A stretch of DNA of 64,000 bases from contig MEHQ01001678.1 in NCBI GenBank assembly GCA_008828725.1, positions 86,842 to 150,841 of the forward strand, written 5' to 3'. How positions within the stretch are numbered: position 1 is the stretch's first letter; each line of letters opens with the position of its first letter. Source of the stretch: Saccharina japonica. Taxonomy: Eukaryota; Sar; Phaeophyceae; Laminariales; Laminariaceae. Under the pieces are notes generated by a model that was not told where the DNA came from, ran no database searches, and was given only the letters and a program-made list of their open reading frames with translations. Positions 33,503 to 45,481 of the stretch are shown in pieces. The translations under genes were made by a program, and so were the position numbers.

Positions 33503-35734
33503 TACGATGCTGCCTGGGTTGATGGGTGAAGGTATCGAGGCGCTGCGAGTTTCTGCCAAAAGCAGCTTATGGTAGGGGCTGTGGTTTCCAAGATACCGGT
33601 CGGCGAATATATCCAAAGTCTCTATGAACTCCTTTTCGTGAAAATTCACCGAAGAAACGAGAGAGGAGAGAGGCAGTAGGGTGATAGACAGTGAGGGGCG
33701 TTGGCAGGAGCTTTTGGATGGGAGATGACGGTTACAGCTCCTCCTATCACATCATGAGCGAGGGAGAACTCGCTGCGAACAACTCTGAGGGGCGCCAGCA
33801 GCAGGTGAAAAGGTTGTTGTTGTCAAGTGCAGCAGCGGCGGTGTCGGAAGATCGAAAAATGATATAAAAATAGTGTACAACTTGTGTAGTACTGGTACTC
33901 TGGTCACTCAATCGCTTATGGCACGCGCCCGCCAAATGGCACGTGCTCACAGCAGTCAAAACGTCAGAATCACCCGCTGTCATATTATACGAAAGTACAG
34001 CCGTGTTTATACCAGGTGTTTACTCACCTGCTGGTCGTGTATATATATAATAGGTCATTGCATATCATAGCAGATAGACACTACGACTCAGGGTGGCCGG
34101 AGCTCCGATAAAGCAATGAAATGCCACCCGCGGGTGTATGTGTGGGACCAAAAATCCTACTGCGCAAGCCAGCGCAAGCAGGCATAAAGCGTGTTGGCAT
34201 TTGGCATACATATATACGTAGGTACGTAGGTACTCGTACCAGGTATGCCAAAGCCTAAGGCACAAGGCTGCTTTCGTTTCATACTCTCTGCTGCTGCTGC
34301 TGTGTACGACGAGTACATACCTGGTATATGCCAGACGACGAGTACTGCTGTACCCGGTATATATACCAGATGCATGTGGTCCGTGGGTGCATCAGGTGCA
34401 TTGAGGGATGTTGCTGAGGTGCAGCAAAGCCCTACTGCCAGTGCCTACTGTACCCAACCAGGCGCCAGCTGGCTCTGCGCCTTTTGCATCACGGAAGCGT
34501 GCGGCCGTGTTTCGTCGTCTGTCGTGTTTCTTCAAATTAGTACTGGTAGACTATTTAGAAGTTACAAGGGGCTTCGGACGGCCGCCGGTCGTAGCCTTCC
34601 GTGATTCCGAGAATGTTACCAGCATTATTGTGGCGAATACTGGGGGTCAGATGTAATGGTGAATACCAATAGTTGAGCGTGCTCTACACACGTCAGCAGC
34701 ATTGCGGCAAAGGATGGAAATCAGACGTACCAGAGGGTACCCACGCTAAACACACTACAGACTACAGAGTGCCCACGGAGAATGCCGATAGTGAATGCCG
34801 TGCTCGTAGTAAATATGAAAACTGCTGCTGTACTCATACGTGTGTACGTGTGGACTCGTATAATATCTTGGTCACGAACCTGACACTTGCGTTGTATGCT
34901 GTACAGCTCTGCCTACGGCGCGAGCCTATACACGTGCGAAACCGACGAACAACGACAACAAAGAGAGCAACACAGCAGGACAGCAGGACAGCAGCAGTAA
35001 CTATTAATAGTACCATAACTGCTTGTGGTACATACGAAGTACTGATGTACAAATGTACTGATGTGCTGATGTGCTGATGTACTGATACGTGTGTTTGTCT
35101 TTGATATTAATAGTGGTCATCGTACAATTATACCTAAATACAAGGTTCCCCTCCGGGACGTGCCTAGGGGAGTGGCGCAAGGAAAAATCGAACATCTACT
35201 ATTAATACAACATTCGATCTTGTGTATCATACGCATATCATATTGTATACTGGTAGTCCATAAATACGACGCTATGAAATATCTGAGTATTACTGTACAT
35301 AAATGTAGACCTTCTAAAAACTGCACCTGTATTTTTGGGGATAAAACATACTCGGAAATATTATGGAACCATTATTGACTCGATCGTTCTTAGAGATTTG
35401 TTAATGATCGCGCCAAACATTTTATCTCATTTGTCAATATTTTATTGTTGTGGCGCTCAAGGTAAGGAAGGTCTATGACACACGGCACACACCGCACACG
35501 CACGCACACGTGACACACATAGGACACAGCAGTGCTCGTACAGTAGTGGTGATATAGTATTTGCAGAAGAAGTAGAAAAGGATGCATCGAAGAAGGGGCT
35601 CAAACTCTCGACCACACCTACCTACCTAATAAGTCCACTTGGTTTTTGTTTGCTGTCTGTCTTCTATTTTATATGTGGGGTCTGGGTTATATTATACGTA
35701 CAATACAAAAAAAAATGGAAAAAAAAGCATGCAT

Positions 35735-35815
35735 CTCTGTGAAGGTCGAACTCAAGCCTTCACATTCAAAATCGGACATGGTGACCATTTGACTAATACT
35801 ACAAAAAATGATTTG
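35735..35815 (-). mobile_element. tRNA-like SINE head
   Basis: On the - strand, tagtcaaatggtcaccatgt resembles an A box and gcttgagttcgaccttcac a B box, about 35 bases apart, followed by an A/T-rich stretch. The sequence does not fold as a complete tRNA. A SINE fragment is the likeliest reading. Confidence 0.35.
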
Positions 35816-37133
35816 CCCAAATACCGGTACAGTATTATTTGTCGCGGCTCGCGCCATACGCACGACAGGCCAGACATACGTCATGCAAGCACAGGCAGGC
35901 AGCAGGCAGCAGCGCAGAAGAGCGAGAGAGAGAGGTGTGGTGGTGATTGCTGGTGACGGATGCAAGCCTCCGATGAAGCAACCACTGACAGCTACAGCAC
36001 TACACGGCGAACCTGACACAGGAACGTGTTGCTGCTGCTTGTGCTTCTAGGCGGGGCTGTGACCTCGTTGTATGTGTTCGTTGCATGTTGTCGGATGGTC
36101 TCGTAGATTTCTGGAGTGAGCTTCAGGGAAGAAACACAAACAATCGAAAATATAAGGACAGTTGAGATACTCCTATTTGATCAAAGCGGCCATTACATTT
36201 CAGGCCAAAGTGAGAGTGGGTCAGTCACACATATCAGCACAACAGAAAGGTAGATGGTGGATTACGGAACGCTTGCTCCGATAAACACAGCTAGCCACAG
36301 CAGTAGCGCAGATGGGTGTATCACCCACGCACGGCGGTGTTACCTGCTGCTGGTGCTTATGCAGAGTAGTAACGTTGTGCTCTCTGCATGTTCTGTTTCT
36401 ACCTGGTATACCGATATGTCTGCGCTCTCCTGTGTGTGCGCATGACCAGCTCGTGAAATCAGGGCAAACAACAGGACAATACGTAATATTTACTGGCACG
36501 TACGTACGTACAAAAAAAAGCCTCAAGCAGAGAAACCAGGGAAATCGGCTTATCCACTCCCGCGGAAAAAAAAACTTTGAGCGCCCGCCACGCGAGCTAC
36601 AGTGCTCGGATCGAGCTCAAACCTCGACCAATGTGTCCGGCCGGGCCTCCCGTGTCGGGGTACTTAACGTTTTGCCGAAAAGCGCTCGCGCGGAGAGAAA
36701 AATTGCGAAAAGTGCGAAAATATCACAAACATAACTATAATAACTCTACATATATATCCAACCCGCATACTTTGGACTGCTCACAGCGAAGACAACACAC
36801 ACAGATGGTGGTAGGTACTTCTGCTGTTGTTGTACAGCAATAGTACTGATATCTCCACCCGTATCTTCAACGCATGTCCGACGCACGTATTCATCTACTC
36901 GTACGCGCCTCCTCCGCGAGAGGCGAGAGAACAGACAACATAAAACGACAAAAAAAACGACAAAACAAATATTGCTCCCATCCCCGTTTGCAAACGCCAT
37001 TTTTCAATTTTGAAACCCTCAACAGCAGTATGCTGTGATGCGACTATGAGATGCACAGATGCACAGCCTAGCCCGGTAGAAAGGTGCGACCACAGCTGCT
37101 GCTGTACATACCATACGTACTCGTAGCTCCGCA

Positions 37134-37928
37134 GCAACGTTGCACAGATGCTCCGAGTATACTCCATACTCCAAGTGTACTCGGAGTATCGAGTACATTT
37201 GTGCTTCGAGTACTGAGAGTATTAAGAGTACTGGCGGCCTAAATAGTGGGAGTACTGGAAGTATGAACAGCACGGAAGGCCCAAATACTGCAAGTACAAG
37301 GAGTACCCGCAGTATCGGACCCCGAAATACTCCGCGTATGGCAGTATCAAGTTGCGAAAAATACTCGGAGTACAAGCAGTATCCTCAGTACAACACCTCG
37401 AAATACTGCGAGAACACAAAGTACCTGGGAAGTATTTATTCTCGAAAATACTCTTATTATACTTCCAGATAATGGGAACATCTACGAAATGTGAAATGCT
37501 ATAAACGCCAGTCACATGCTCCCAGAACTGGGAGTAATGACGTCCGAGTCTTTAAAATGATGCAAAGATGCTCCTAATATACTTCACTCTACTCGGAGTA
37601 TCGAGTATATTTCGAGTATATTTCGTACTCCGGGTACTGAGAGTATTAGAGTAATACTGGCGGACTGAATACTGCGAGTAAAATGGGAGTATGAACAGTA
37701 CTGAAGGCCTAAATACTGCGAGTGCAAGGAGTACCCGCAGTATCAAACCCCGAAATGCTCCGAGTATGGCAGTATCTGCAGAACAGAATCTCGAAATACT
37801 CCGAGTACGAGCAGTATCCCGAAGTACATAGGGCCCAAATACTGCGAGTACACGAAATATCTGGAGTATTTTATGTTGAATACTCCTTACTTTACTCCTA
37901 GGTACTCGGAGTATCTGTACAACGTTGG
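37134..37928. mobile_element. 0.8 kb inverted-repeat element built of two direct halves
   Basis: The left end (gcaacgttgcacagatgctc, then cgagtat) and the right end (actcggagtatctgtacaac, then gttgg) are imperfect inverted repeats of about 28 bases. Inside, two blocks of about 270 bases (starting about 37140 and 37560) repeat the same order: actcggagtatcgagta, gtactgagagtatta, actggcgg, ggagtatgaacag, aggcc-aaatactgc, aaggagtacccgcagtatc. The unit is full of tactccgagta palindromes. No coding capacity is seen. Confidence 0.65.
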
Positions 37929-38427
37929 CAGTAGACTACCACACATACGTGTACGTACAGCAGTATGATAGCTCTATACTCTCTCTCGGCAGCAATTTTG
38001 ATAGATGGCAGTTCTCGACGAAGCCTGGGTGGCATGTGTTGTCGGGGCATTCCAATTATCTCCCAGATCCGAGCACGCAGCCGACCCTCCCCCATGGGGT
38101 GGAGGTCAGATAAAGCATACCGGAAAAAAAACCACGCGAAGTGTCGGTAGGCCGAGCTATGCGCCAAAACACTCAGGGCACGATTTTTCGGAGATCCCGT
38201 CGTAAATAGATCTCGACGTCAAGGCCCCTCGCAGGCGCTACAGCGTTGGGCAGGCGGACCCCTGAAGCCGGCCGTTGCAGGTGAGGCGGGGGCACGCCTC
38301 AGCGAAGAAACCGCGCGGAAAAGTGGTCAGAGGCGGGAGAGATCCGGGGACCAAAATATGATAAGGTTCAGCTAAGAACTAAGATAGGGATGTGTATACA
38401 GGTATAGCAGGGTATACCTGTAAATAT

Positions 38428-38610
38428 CGATGCGAGTCGACGAGGGAAGAGAGGGCTGAAGTCTTCTCGCGATAAAAAGGCAAGGCAAGAACCGTAGTGA
38501 GGGAGGAGGGAGAAGGGCCTACTTTGCGACCCCGGATCTAATATTAGGAAGAAGAGAGAAAAGAAAGGCGACGATAATAAATGGGATGGGAGAAAAAATA
38601 ATAAAAAAAG
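38428..38610 (+). mobile_element. SINE family 1, 5'-truncated copy
   Basis: It matches the 3' half of 16588-16930: tgcgagtcgacgagggaaga, cttctcgcgataaaa, gcaaggcaagaaccgtagtg, gaccccggatct and ataaatgggatgg followed by an A-rich tail. The tRNA-like head is missing. Confidence 0.65.
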
Positions 38611-38849
38611 CGCCCGACAAAGCAGTGTATTTGTTCCAGATGTACGGAGCAATACTTTACGAGCTGAGTACTCGTGGTATTAAGAGTACTCATTCAGACT
38701 CTAGCAGTAACGAGCACAGTAACGAGCGAGCTGTATAAAGTATAAAGCAACGAGACGTAGGCACGTTTACCGCTGCCTGCTTACGTAGGCCTGCTCACTT
38801 CTTACTGGCTGCTCACGTTGTCAGGCTTTACCATTGTTGATTTGCTTCA

Positions 38850-39120
38850 GTATATTTACTTTTTATTATTTTTTCTTTTCGCTTTTTTCTTTTTTTCTCT
38901 TTTTTTCTCTTGCATGCACCTGGATTGCTAGCAGGGTAGGTCTTGCCTGTCGTATATGGCGTTGCATTGTCTGCTCTGCTTACTGCACTGAGTGTAGTAT
39001 CTCTGTGTCGTAGTTTTGTGACCACAGAACTGGTACCTTTTTAGGATGAAGAATCGGCACGGACACTGGGTGTGCTGGATGTCGACGGGTAGAAAGGAAG
39101 GTTTAATGTGAAGAACACAC
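38850..39120 (+). mobile_element. SINE-like family 3, copy 1
   Basis: After a T-rich leader it reads gcacctggattgctagcagg, gtaggtcttgcctgtcgtat, gttttgtgaccacagaactg, gcacggacactgggtgtgct and ends aaggtttaatgtgaagaac followed by (ac)n. Other copies: 39440-39720 (inverted) and 41340-41620. Confidence 0.65.
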
Positions 39121-39439
39121 ACACGCACTGCCTACTCTCGTAAGCAGGTGCTGGTACGTATGATATATATGACGCACTATCTGTAAGCAGGTACCAAAAG
39201 GTAGACTGATTGATACAAATAACTGGTACGTCGTATCGTACATCAGTATGACTTGAGTATTACGGGTGTCGACGGGTATGTAGGTACTCCTGTTAGAGAA
39301 ATAACGAAATAACGGTTTAACCGTTCGGGACCCCTTTGATGCTCTGTCATAGCGCCCAAAACCCAACCCAAACCTATGCCTACATGCTACGTATCTGGTT
39401 GGAATTATGACCCTCCAAAAAAAAAAAGGGTTAGGTGTG

Positions 39440-39720
39440 TGTGCGTGTTCTTCTCCGTTCTACCCGTCGACATCCAGCACACCCAGTGTCCGTGCCGATT
39501 TTACATCCTAGAAAGATACCAGTTATGTGGTCACAAAACTACGACACAGAGATACTACGACTCGTACCACGTTGTAATGCAGTAAGCAGAACAGACAATG
39601 CAATGTCATATATATGTACGTACCAGGTATACGACAGTCACGACCTACCCTGCTAGCAATCCAGATGAGTGAAAGAGAGAAAACTATAGAAAATAAAAGC
39701 GAACAGGAAAAAATAAATAA
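39440..39720 (-). mobile_element. SINE-like family 3, inverted copy
   Basis: It is the reverse complement of the 38850-39120 sequence, with ctacccgtcgacatccagca, cacccagtgtccgtgccgat and cctaccctgctagcaatcca visible on the + strand. The two copies face each other tail to tail about 320 bases apart. Confidence 0.65.
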
Positions 39721-39774
39721 TCATACAATGTACTCGTAGGCCATTTGACCAAATAATGATGACTTCGTGTCACA

Positions 39775-40015
39775 GCAGTTTTTTTTTTTTTTTTTTTCCA
39801 TCCCATTCATTATCTTCGCACTTCCGTCTTTCTCCCTCCCTAGTCGTAACTCAGATCCGGGGTCACAAAGTAGGCTCCTCTCCCTCCTCCCCCACTACGG
39901 TTCTTGCCTTGGTTTTTATCGCGAGAAGATTTCAGCACTTTCTTCCCTCGTCAACTTTCGTCGAATTTTGCTTAGCCACGCTATTATATGCGCTCTCGAC
40001 AGTCGGTGTCATTTG
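39775..40015 (-). mobile_element. SINE family 1, inverted 5'-truncated copy
   Basis: The + strand shows the reverse complement of the family 1 body: ccatcccattcattatcttc, aactcagatccggggtcaca, aagtaggctcctctccctcc and ttttatcgcgagaagatttc, after a T run at 39779-39797. Confidence 0.65.
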
Positions 40016-40024
40016 AGAATAAAA

Positions 40025-40335
40025 ACCTCCCGTGTAGAGGGGAGCGGAGGGCTCCAGACTATCTGTTTTTGACTGGCTTTGATCGCTTCGCGGACCCTTC
40101 GGGTTCCACTTTTATTTCAGTATACCTTTTTTTGGGTAAGTTAGCCTGTGACCACGGGAATCGACCGTGTCAAGTGTTGGATTAGTACGGACAGATGGAG
40201 GTACTGGATAGAGAGACCGGCACGGTTTTTAATGTGAATACAACAACAACAGCAACAATGATGGGGAGAATCGAACCCTCGACATCCGGCCCTACAGGCT
40301 TCGTGGCTACCTGTTAGACCACCGGGGCGAATATT
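40025..40335 (-). mobile_element. tRNA-derived SINE-like element (family 2)
   Basis: On the - strand it starts gccccggtggtctaacaggt and, about 35 bases on, tcgagggttcgattctcccc (A- and B-box-like). Then come ttgttgctgttgttgttgta, a ttcacattaaaa motif, ccgtactaatccaacacttg, and finally cagatagtctggagccctcc. A second copy of the body is at 56075-56290. Confidence 0.65.
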
Positions 40336-40535
40336 ATCATATAATAGCACAAGAATATCATCATATATAGCATCATAACCCGTCTTGGAGCAGCGTGAAC
40401 GCCGAGCAGTATGTCATACGTCATATGTCAAATTATACGTACGTATCACACCCGTGCCCTAGAAAGGAATGTGACTCCTTGGATTTCATATATATTAATA
40501 GTCAGTACTGCCTCATAAAATATACTGCTGTAATA

Positions 40536-40704
40536 CAGGACATCTAATAAGAAACCTGAAATGTGGTCCAGGCTGGATTTCTTATTTGAGAGAAGGTGCT
40601 TTCTACACTTATTTCAATATAACCACTCCTGAATTTCTTGATCTACTCCAAATCTCAGCCTGGCTTTCTTATTATCCTGTTTCTTATTACTCGTAGGTGT
40701 CCTG
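40536..40704. mobile_element. Small inverted-repeat element (CAGGACACC family), copy 3
   Basis: It begins caggacatctaataagaaac and ends cgtaggtgtcctg. Internal ggtccaggctggatttctta, tttgagagaaggtgctttct and ctcagcctggctttcttatt match the copy in the CSL4 intron. Confidence 0.65.
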
Positions 40705-41339
40705 TATTGTAATGTTTAATAGGACTATGTATGTACCAAAGGTGAGGATAGACATTTAGATTGTGTCGGTAGTTATATAGGGTTCATCGGCCTCCCGGTG
40801 TGCGCGCATAATTTTAAATACTCGTACGTATATACATCCGTGTTTTTTCTTTTTGTGTTTTCTCTCCTGCAATGACTCTTGGCACCGCTATTGACGAGAG
40901 CAGGACGGAAATGGCAAATGGTGCGGCAGAAACGGGAACCCATGTTACTACTATACGATCTGATATATCACCGCTTTGATTGGGTATGATTTTTGTTTCT
41001 TTTTTGTTCGTTTCTTGCTTTTTGCCTTGTTTCTCTCTTTTGTTTCCTTTTTTTTCCCGCCATCCTTATGCCGATATTTCCTATCTTCCTCTTCTTCGCG
41101 CTGCTTCGTTCGCGCAGCACAGAAGCAAAGATCGTGAGAGTACCAGAACCACCGAGTACCAGTCATTTCAGCTTTGGGTATTCCAGGTACTCGCGAGTAT
41201 GCAGTCATTTCAGCTCTTTCTGCTCTAGGTACTCGCGAGCTCGCGAGTACTCAGTAATTTCATCTGTTTTTGGTTTTTGGTACTCCCAGGGACTGAGTCA
41301 TTCAAAGTGACTGGTACTCGCTAGTCATTGACTGAGGAC

Positions 41340-41620
41340 CAATGACTGGTACTGCTTATTTTTTTCTCTTTTTTTTTTCTTTTTTTTTCTCTTTTTCTCT
41401 TTCGTGCACCTGGATTGCTAGCAGGGTAGGTCTTGCCTGTCGTATATGGCATTGCATTGCCTGCTCTGCTTACTGCACTGCAGCGTAGTGTCTCTGCTGT
41501 GTCGTAGTTTTGTGACCACAGAAGAACTGGTACCTTTCTAGGATGAACAGTCGGCACGGACACTGGCTGTGCTGGGTGTCGACGGGTAGAAAGGGAGGTT
41601 TAATGTAAAGAACAAACACA
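41340..41620 (+). mobile_element. SINE-like family 3, copy 3
   Basis: It matches 38850-39120 along its length, from the ctttttttct leader through gcacctggattgctagcagg and ggtaggtcttgcctgtcgta to aaagggaggtttaatgtaaa. No coding capacity. Confidence 0.65.
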
Positions 41621-44600
41621 CTGGTACTCTGACGAGCTTGCTATCTATTCCTCTTCAGCACGTACGCTGTTCTTCTTGAAGCCTTTCTGATCTTCTTGCT
41701 TCATTTGTATTATGTGTCATTTCAGAATATATGTTTTTATTATGTTTTTATTCTTATTTTCTGGTCCGGCTTGTTTTGTGTTGTGTTCTCGTACCCGCTA
41801 ATTTGACTTTTCGCTTGCTTTACTTTTATTCCGTACGTAGCGATTATGTTTTGGTTTTCTCTGTCTCGCAGAGTCTGCGACCACGTATTTTTGTACTGGC
41901 ATCTCTCTAGTCTCTAGCATAAATAATCAGGACGGACACTCCCCTGGGTGTACAATAACGTTTTATGGTGTGCTGGTTAGTAACCGGTACGTAGGCATGT
42001 CATTACTTACGTTGTCTAACTTCCTTACTCGTATATGCTGCATTTATTTGTGTTGCGTTTGTGGTATATGGTCTCTAGATGTCTCGTAGTTTGTGACCAT
42101 AGCGGCTGACAAGAGCACGTACATGCATACACCAGTAGCAGTATATATACGTATACATGGCTGGTGTATCTACCCACGAAGATTCAGCACGTGCTGAAGG
42201 GATGAATGAATGTCGACGGGTATATAATATCGAACGAAGAAGAACACACTCACCCCCTAGTTTAGTTACTACTATTAATCTACTAATTGTGTGCTGTTGT
42301 ACTATACTATAATACTACGAGTACTGGTGTTGTACCGCTGTTCTGAACCGCGGTTGGCAATATTGGCTCTAGACTCTAGACACGGATTTACGAAGTACTT
42401 CCTGTAGGCAATATATTAATATTAATAGTATTAATACATATGATATGAATAATAGTGTTGAAGGATTGGGGCCTATGGTTTAATGTGAACACACGAACAC
42501 ACACATTATTATTAGAAGAGATAATTCGCGAAAAAAGGACAAAGTTGCTACTGGTATAAACCATATGACGAACGATGATGAATGGTGAACCGTCAACAAG
42601 TGGCTTGGGCGCGCAACAGCAGTACTATTAATAGTATGTATACTGCGTGCTGCTGTAGTTCGGGAACCAATTAATCAATTGTCATATTGTCATCCCCGAA
42701 TGAATGAAGCAATGAATGAAGCAGTGGCCAATGGTATAAGGGACAGTCAGTTTTGATGTTTTGATAGTCATTTTATCGTTTCCCCGCTCTCAACTTCCCA
42801 AAGGCGTTCATACATACTGGTACATATTATACATACATACCATAGTCGTACTGTATTATATATACGAGAATACTCAACTGCTGCACCAACGGTTCATATT
42901 TTGGTACTATGATACATATCGCAGGTACCGGTATCGGCATAATATTGCTACCAGGTATTATTTAGTGACATTATCACGATTGTGGTTTTATGTAAATATC
43001 TTTGCGAAAACGCTCACAATTCAACTTCGATTGGGAGTTCGTATACGCGCATACTGCTTGTAGTACCGGTATGTATCGGCACGATGACATACTGACTACT
43101 CTGTACGAATTCATGCCGTAACACCGTGCGTTCAGAAGGCAGATGGACATACATATATTATCTATATATGTATAAGTACAGAGTATATAGCAGTACCGGT
43201 ACTTTTTTCTGGTGCTGTCGCCTGTCGCCTGTCTGTCGTCGTTTTTAGCAAGCAAGGTGGATTCCGAATTCCTAGTTCCGATTCCGAATCGGTACGAACG
43301 TCTTCAAGTATGACTGTTAATATTGAATACCAGGTACTCATTATTACTTATTAATATACTGGTCAGCAACCATTTTTGTGTTCATACAACAGCAGCAGTA
43401 GATAGTTCCTACCACGGGCTGGTTTTCGGACCTGTTTCCCATCTGTGTGTGCGTTTTAATCGTACTTACACATCACTTTTACTTTCCAGCTCAACTCGTA
43501 TGTACATACAGCAGTAGGAGGTTTTGCCCTTCTTGGACAAGCCGTGGTCGCAGGTGGTGTCGCCACTCCTCCCCTCCCGGGTACGATCGTACGTACGTGC
43601 CTTCAGTTCTACCTGGTATCTCGCAGAGGTCAGAGGGTGCAGCATTAGCTTTCCCACCCACAGCTCGTCGGTTTTCATCGAGTTTTGGCTACCTCACGCT
43701 CTCGCGCTTTCTGCTACGTATAGCCTTTTTTTTTTACCCAAGAAAAAGTCCCTACGAGAGTATATACGTATGATATGTGCAGTCGGTGAGACTATATATA
43801 GAACCCGAGAAAACGATGCGTAGTAGGCACGAGGACAACCCACCAATCCACCGGGGACGCCTCTGGATCCCCAGGTTGAACGTACCATACAGTATATATG
43901 CCCGTTAACATAACAAGCAAGCAAGCAAGCAAGAGGACAAGAGTGACCTGCCTGCTGCTGTAATCTACTGCTGTAGCAAGCACACAAGTCGCCTTTGGCT
44001 GGGCAAATACTGGAGTATTACAGCAGCTGCATCCCTGTTCTCGCTAAGTTCGACGGGCGAGGCCCCTCATAGCACCTCCCTCGCACGGTAGTACCGCAAG
44101 GCGCGCTCGTGTACAGTTTTTATAACTTGCGCCCTGTATCATACTGCTGCTTCTGCTATACCGGCACATTTTTTTTCTTCATTTGAGTTATGATATATGC
44201 GCACCAGTGCCGCGCGTCGCGTTGTCTAAAACACGATGTAACGACTCAACACACGCGCCCTCCCTGGTTAGGTGCTGCAGTATTCTTGTGCATACTATAC
44301 CTCTGGGTACCATAGTGTTATATTTATATATATATACCAGGTAGGGGTGGCTTTGTGATCGCCGTTAGGGGTGTAGGCATACTAGTATATACGTGCCTAT
44401 GTCCTCGTAGGATGTTTCCCCCGGTGCCATGCATCGCTATCCAACACTCTTAAGACTGTAGTGTAGTCTCTGTGCATGACGCGCGTCCCTCTAACACTAC
44501 GCCCAGTGGCTGTGAGATATCTACAGCGGTCGTCTCGTCTCGGGCAGTAGTCTACTGCTGTAGTCTACTGTAGTCTACTGCTGTAGTCTACTGTAGTCTA

Positions 44601-45004
44601 CTGCTGTAGCCTAATACTAATATCGCAGCACGAGTTCATACATACCAGTATCTGGTACGTACGTACATATAAGTATATACTACCACAGCAGTAATACTAC
44701 AGTAGGTGCTATTCATGGTGCAGCGGAAGGCGTACATCATTGTGTGCTTCACTGTGTTTCACTGGTGATAGCGTGGGTGTTTGAAGGCAATGTGCAGTTG
44801 GTGCTGCTCGATAAGAAAATGATGAGCACAGCGGCGTGCTTCACCGCACCAGACCCACCAAGGATCAATCAATTGCAAGCCAAGGATCGGTGTTGGTGGG
44901 GGAGGAGGGTTCCCCCTCTGCAACCCCACATATTGGTAATAATATTAGCAGTATGACGAAGAATAGTAAAGGGGGCGAAATAACAGACAGGAACGGTACC
45001 CAAT

Positions 45005-45146
45005 CCGACCAATCGGATAACCGATCAACCCATCTATCAACCAGCCCACCAATCTATCGTCAACCAATCAATCAACCAATCAACCAATCAAACAACCAAT
45101 CAATCAATCAACCATTCAATCAATCTGTCGATCAATCAATCGGTCG

Positions 45147-45179
<33 letters not shown>

Positions 45180-45400
45180 CCAATCAATCAATCAATCGAA
45201 CAACCAACCAATCAATCAACCAATCAATCTAACATGTCGATCAATCAATCAGTCGATCAACCAAACCACCAACCAACCATTCAATCAATCAATCAGCCAA
45301 ACAACCAATCAATCAATCAATCAAACACACAACCAATCAATCAACCAATCAATCTATCAATCTATCAACTGATCAATTAATCAAGCAATCAATCAATCAC
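45005..45400 (+). repeat. (AATC)n-derived microsatellite
   Basis: About 400 bases of caatcaat units with scattered changes (aaccaatc, gatcaatc). A 178-codon Asn/Gln/Ser-rich open frame across it results from the repeat and should not be called a gene. A similar shorter tract is at 13850-13960. Confidence 0.85.
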
Positions 45401-45481
45401 TCCATTGACCAAAAGCCCTCCGCGTGTTCCCCGCTAACTCTTGACCTGGCCCCTTCCCACCAGACGGCGGACGGGTCGACA

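Larger units (their letters stand above)
33503..45481. other. Gene-poor, repeat-rich stretch
   Basis: About 12 kb between the CSL4 start and the NRAMP start shows no conserved coding sequence on either strand. It holds SINE-like copies, inverted-repeat elements (listed separately), dense GTAC/CTCGTAC-type palindromic simple sequence, AATC and ACAC microsatellites and AT-rich spacers. The stretch 42.0-44.7 kb has no element that I can classify. Confidence 0.5.

Noticed and set aside
44836..45372. 178-codon Asn/Gln/Ser-rich open frame
   Set aside because: It is a translation of an AATC microsatellite; no conserved sequence and no splice or start context.
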